Below the pieces are notes generated by a model. The model did not search any database, was not told where the DNA came from, and saw only the letters and a list, made by a program, of their open reading frames with translations. Made by a program: the position numbers and the translations under genes. Source: Phocaeicola coprophilus DSM 18228 = JCM 13818 (GTDB lineage Bacteria > Bacteroidota > Bacteroidia > Bacteroidales > Bacteroidaceae). Taken from it: a stretch of 33,792 bases of DNA. Shown in pieces: positions 31,204-33,792 of this stretch. The stretch lies in contig NZ_EQ973643.1 of the NCBI RefSeq assembly GCF_000157915.1, forward strand, positions 427,065 through 460,856. The letters are read 5' to 3'. Position 1 is the first letter of the stretch, and the number at the start of each line of letters is the position of its first letter.

Positions 31204-33788
31204 ATGTGGAGAAGATGGATGACAGGATTCCTGATATAGATATCGGTTTCCCTGACAATAAAAGCACAGATTCCTGATAGTATCGCACTGACGCTGGAAG
31301 AATTTGCCCGACGTGCAGAGCTATTCGGTAAAACCCTGCCTCAGGAAAAAGTAGCCTTACATTTCGACAACACCAGTTATTATCAGGGTGATGACATCTG
31401 GTTTCAGTGTTATGTAGTCACTTCTGATCTGCATACTCCTGCAGAGTGGAGCAAGACGTTGTATGTGGAGCTGTTGAATCCCGGAGGTGAAACAGTATCC
31501 AGACAGATTCTGCCAATAAGAAACGGGCGCTGCCATGGCCACTTCGCTTTGACACAACTTCCTTTCTATTCAGGATTTTACGAAGTGCGTGCTTACACCA
31601 AATACATGTTGAATTTTGATGAAGCCTCAGTCTTTTCACGCATCATCCCTGTCTTCGATAAGCCGGAAGAAGCAGGAAATTATGTGGAAAAGAAAATCAG
31701 ACCGCGTGTAGGGAAATACCACAGGAACGTAAATGGCCACGGAAAGAGAAAAAACTTAATCTCAGGTTCTATCCTGAAGGCGGATATCTAGTGAAAGACA
31801 TACCGGTACGTGTCACTTTCGAAGCCACGGATGCATACGGTAACCCGGTAGAAATATCTGGCCGGATAATCAACAGAAAAGGAGATGAACGCCTGACTTT
31901 TGCCACAGAGCATGAAGGAAAAGGAAGCTTTACTTATAGGGCAGGTACGGAAGAAGACCGTGTAGAAGTTATCTGGAACGAGAAGAAATTCCGCTTTGAC
32001 CTGCCGGAAGCAAGAGAACAGGGCTTTGTCTGTTCCGTTGATAACCTCAGTTCACCAGACAGTCTGCTCGTGACGGTACAGAAGAACAGCCGGACGCCAG
32101 GGAATGTATTGGGAATGGGAGTGCTCAGTGGCGGAAAACTATATCATTTCTGTATGCTGACGGTCACCCGTAACCGTCCTGTCCGCTTCAAACTGGACAA
32201 ACAGGCCTTACCCGCCGGAGTGGCACAAGCCGTCTGGTTCGATCACTCGGGAAGTATTATAGCCGACCGTCTGATATTTATAGGCCAGCCCGACACTTTA
32301 TCTGTCGCAGTTCAGTCAGATAAAAGTTCTTATCAGCCCTATGATTCGATCCAGCTGGATTTTGAAATAAAGGATGCCAAAGGCCATCCCATACAAGCTC
32401 CCCTGTCAGTTTCCGTACGTGACGGATGGCAGGAAGTCGAGAACCGTCATTCTCTGCTGACCGATCTTCTGCTGATGTCAGATATCAAAGGATATGTCCA
32501 TCAGCCCTCATGGTACTTCGAGTCTGACGATCTGAGCCATCGGCGTGCACTGGATGATCTGCTTATGGTGCAAGGCTGGAGACGCTACGACTGGGAACGT
32601 ATGGCCGGAAAAAGTCCTTTTGAACTGAAGTATATGCCGGAACAGGGTATTGAACTGCACGGAAAAGTCGTGTCAATGGTGCGCAGCAAGCCACGCGCCA
32701 ATGTGGAAGTTACGGCATTTCTGGCTTCTCCCGGAGATGATCCGGAAAGCAAGAATCAAAAATTCTTTGATCTTTTTACCACAGACAGTCTGGGACGTTT
32801 CTCGTTTGTTTCTCAGATAGAAGGAAAATGGAATCTGATTCTGGCCGCAACCGAGAAAGGAAAGAAGAAAGATTACCGCATTGTACTGGATCGTGTATTT
32901 GCTCCATCTCCCCGCATATATCCGCTGGCTGAAATGCAGGTTAGAGTTGCCGGAGAGGAGGAAGGATCCAGCTTATCTGTCAGTGAACCTGCTGACACGC
33001 TGGAAACCGAAGAAGACTACAAACTGCTGCTCAAGGCATACGAAGATTCATTAAAGCGGTCGGGTATCAATGAAAAAATACATCACCTTGATGAAGTAGT
33101 GATCAAAGCCCGCAAACGCGACAAGGCCCATGATGTATATCAGGCGCGCACCAAATCCATTGCTTACTATGATGTCGCTTCTGAAATGGATGACATCCAG
33201 GACCGGGACATATATATTGGTAATGATATCCACGACCTGATGATGAATATGAATCCAAGCTTCTATCCGGAATCCGCCCCCTCTGGAAGAGAGTACTTAT
33301 TGTACAAAGGACGTCTGGTTCTTTTCGTCATCAACTATGAACGCACCTTCCATGAAGAAATGGATTTCAATAAATACCGGAATCTAAGTCTGGAATCCAT
33401 CAAATCTGTTTATATCAGTGAGGATCTCGGAACAATGTGCCGCTATGCCGATCCGATGTTTACTCCTATGAACATTGACAAGATTTATGGCTGTGTCGTA
33501 TTAATAGAAACATTGCCGGAAGAAGAAGTCTCGGTCAAAGGAGCCAAAGGAGTTCGCAAAACCTGGCTCGAAGGATATAGCAAGGTTAAGGAGTTTTATT
33601 TACCTGATTACCGGATATTGCCCCGCGAGGGAGATTACCGACGGACATTATACTGGAATCCGGAACTGATGCCTGACAAAGAAGGACATGCTACCATCCA
33701 GTTCTACAACAACAGCCGCTGCCGCCGCCCACGTATTTCGGTAAATGTACTGGATGCCGACGGACGTATAGGAGTATTCGAACATTGA
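31204..33788 (+). pseudogene. Broken MG2-type/TonB-associated envelope protein gene
   Basis: Restored, the gene would encode about 861 residues. The ATG at 31204 starts a signal peptide (MWRRWMTGFLI), then TAG at 31237-31239 interrupts it, and the same frame continues ISVSLTIKAQIPDSIALTL to the first domain (KVALHFDNTSYYQGDDIWF, a macroglobulin MG2-like opening). The frame fails again near 31711-31716: adding one base to the GGG run at 31711-31713 restores VGEIPQERKW and leads into RFYPEGGYLVKDIPVRV and the long 3' frame. The rest contains a second beta-domain region, a DEVVIKA segment and a plug-like region (RLVLFVIN), and ends ISVNVLDADGRIGVFEH. Family function is unknown; surface assembly or TonB-linked roles are inferred. 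The promoter and 3' end look intact, so inactivation is recent or the lesions are sequence errors. Confidence 0.75.
31791..33788 (+). CDS. Long intact 3' reading frame of the broken MG2-type gene
   Basis: This 665-codon frame (GTG at 31791, reading VKDIPVRVTFEATDAYGNP) is the largest uninterrupted part of the gene at 31204-33788. It has no signal peptide and begins in the middle of a beta-domain, so if translated alone the product would stay in the cytoplasm and probably be non-functional. I see no start signal that would favour independent expression. Listed so that the coding extent is clear; read it with the pseudogene entry. Confidence 0.45.
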   Translation: MKDIPVRVTFEATDAYGNPVEISGRIINRKGDERLTFATEHEGKGSFTYRAGTEEDRVEVIWNEKKFRFDLPEAREQGFVCSVDNLSSPDSLLVTVQKNSRTPGNVLGMGVLSGGKLYHFCMLTVTRNRPVRFKLDKQALPAGVAQAVWFDHSGSIIADRLIFIGQPDTLSVAVQSDKSSYQPYDSIQLDFEIKDAKGHPIQAPLSVSVRDGWQEVENRHSLLTDLLLMSDIKGYVHQPSWYFESDDLSHRRALDDLLMVQGWRRYDWERMAGKSPFELKYMPEQGIELHGKVVSMVRSKPRANVEVTAFLASPGDDPESKNQKFFDLFTTDSLGRFSFVSQIEGKWNLILAATEKGKKKDYRIVLDRVFAPSPRIYPLAEMQVRVAGEEEGSSLSVSEPADTLETEEDYKLLLKAYEDSLKRSGINEKIHHLDEVVIKARKRDKAHDVYQARTKSIAYYDVASEMDDIQDRDIYIGNDIHDLMMNMNPSFYPESAPSGREYLLYKGRLVLFVINYERTFHEEMDFNKYRNLSLESIKSVYISEDLGTMCRYADPMFTPMNIDKIYGCVVLIETLPEEEVSVKGAKGVRKTWLEGYSKVKEFYLPDYRILPREGDYRRTLYWNPELMPDKEGHATIQFYNNSRCRRPRISVNVLDADGRIGVFEH

Positions 33789-33792
33789 TCAT

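Overview
The window looks like chromosome of a gut Bacteroidaceae member (Bacteroides/Phocaeicola type). Evidence: the Bacteroidota promoter core TAnnTTTG occurs upstream of several genes; there are few Shine-Dalgarno sequences; there are many secreted or lipobox-bearing glycoside hydrolases; and an acpP-fabF-rnc core is followed by a convergent pfkA, as in that family. No tRNA, rRNA, CRISPR array, integrase or transposase is visible.

Layout. (1) 1-185 is the tail of a membrane protein, followed by a strong terminator and about 0.9 kb of AT-rich DNA without a convincing gene. (2) 1110-7256 is a tight plus-strand operon: a GH3 lipoprotein, a 701-aa protein carrying three hydrolase domains (SGNH, alpha/beta hydrolase, SGNH), and a 557-aa protein with a degenerate SGNH domain followed by an intact one. 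(3) Convergent to it, 11972-7372 holds two GH92 alpha-mannosidases coupled by an ATGA overlap. Together (2) and (3) form a G+C-rich carbohydrate-degradation block without SusC/SusD. (4) 12366-14898 is acpP-fabF-rnc with a good promoter; pfkA converges on it. (5) 16153-20406 encodes a GH3-auxin-type adenylate-forming enzyme, an Ig-like lipoprotein broken by a one-base frameshift, and a DUF3108 protein, ending in a strong terminator. (6) 20494-20656 is an array of seven and a half 22-bp tandem repeats. (7) 20843-28355 holds a GH116 enzyme, a TonB-receptor-like outer-membrane barrel on the minus strand, a GH43 lipoprotein and an SDF-family symporter. Between the barrel gene and GH43 lies a decayed second copy of part of the symporter gene, fused to a copy of the GH116 leader. 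(8) 28469-33788 holds a 6-bladed beta-propeller lipoprotein, a TlpA-like thioredoxin lipoprotein on the minus strand, and a large MG2/TonB-associated protein gene broken by an amber codon in its signal peptide and by a one-base frameshift.

How the genes work together (inference). The esterases of (2) would remove ester decorations, such as acetyl groups, so that the GH3 and GH92 exo-enzymes can trim a decorated, mannose-containing glycan in the periplasm or at the cell surface. GH116, GH43 and the symporter could form a second small catabolic group. Regions 4-5 are housekeeping: fatty-acid synthesis, RNA processing, glycolysis and envelope proteins. The most unusual items are the three-domain esterase with its degenerate partner, the 22-bp repeat array, and the duplication scar that seems to have given GH43 its present start codon.
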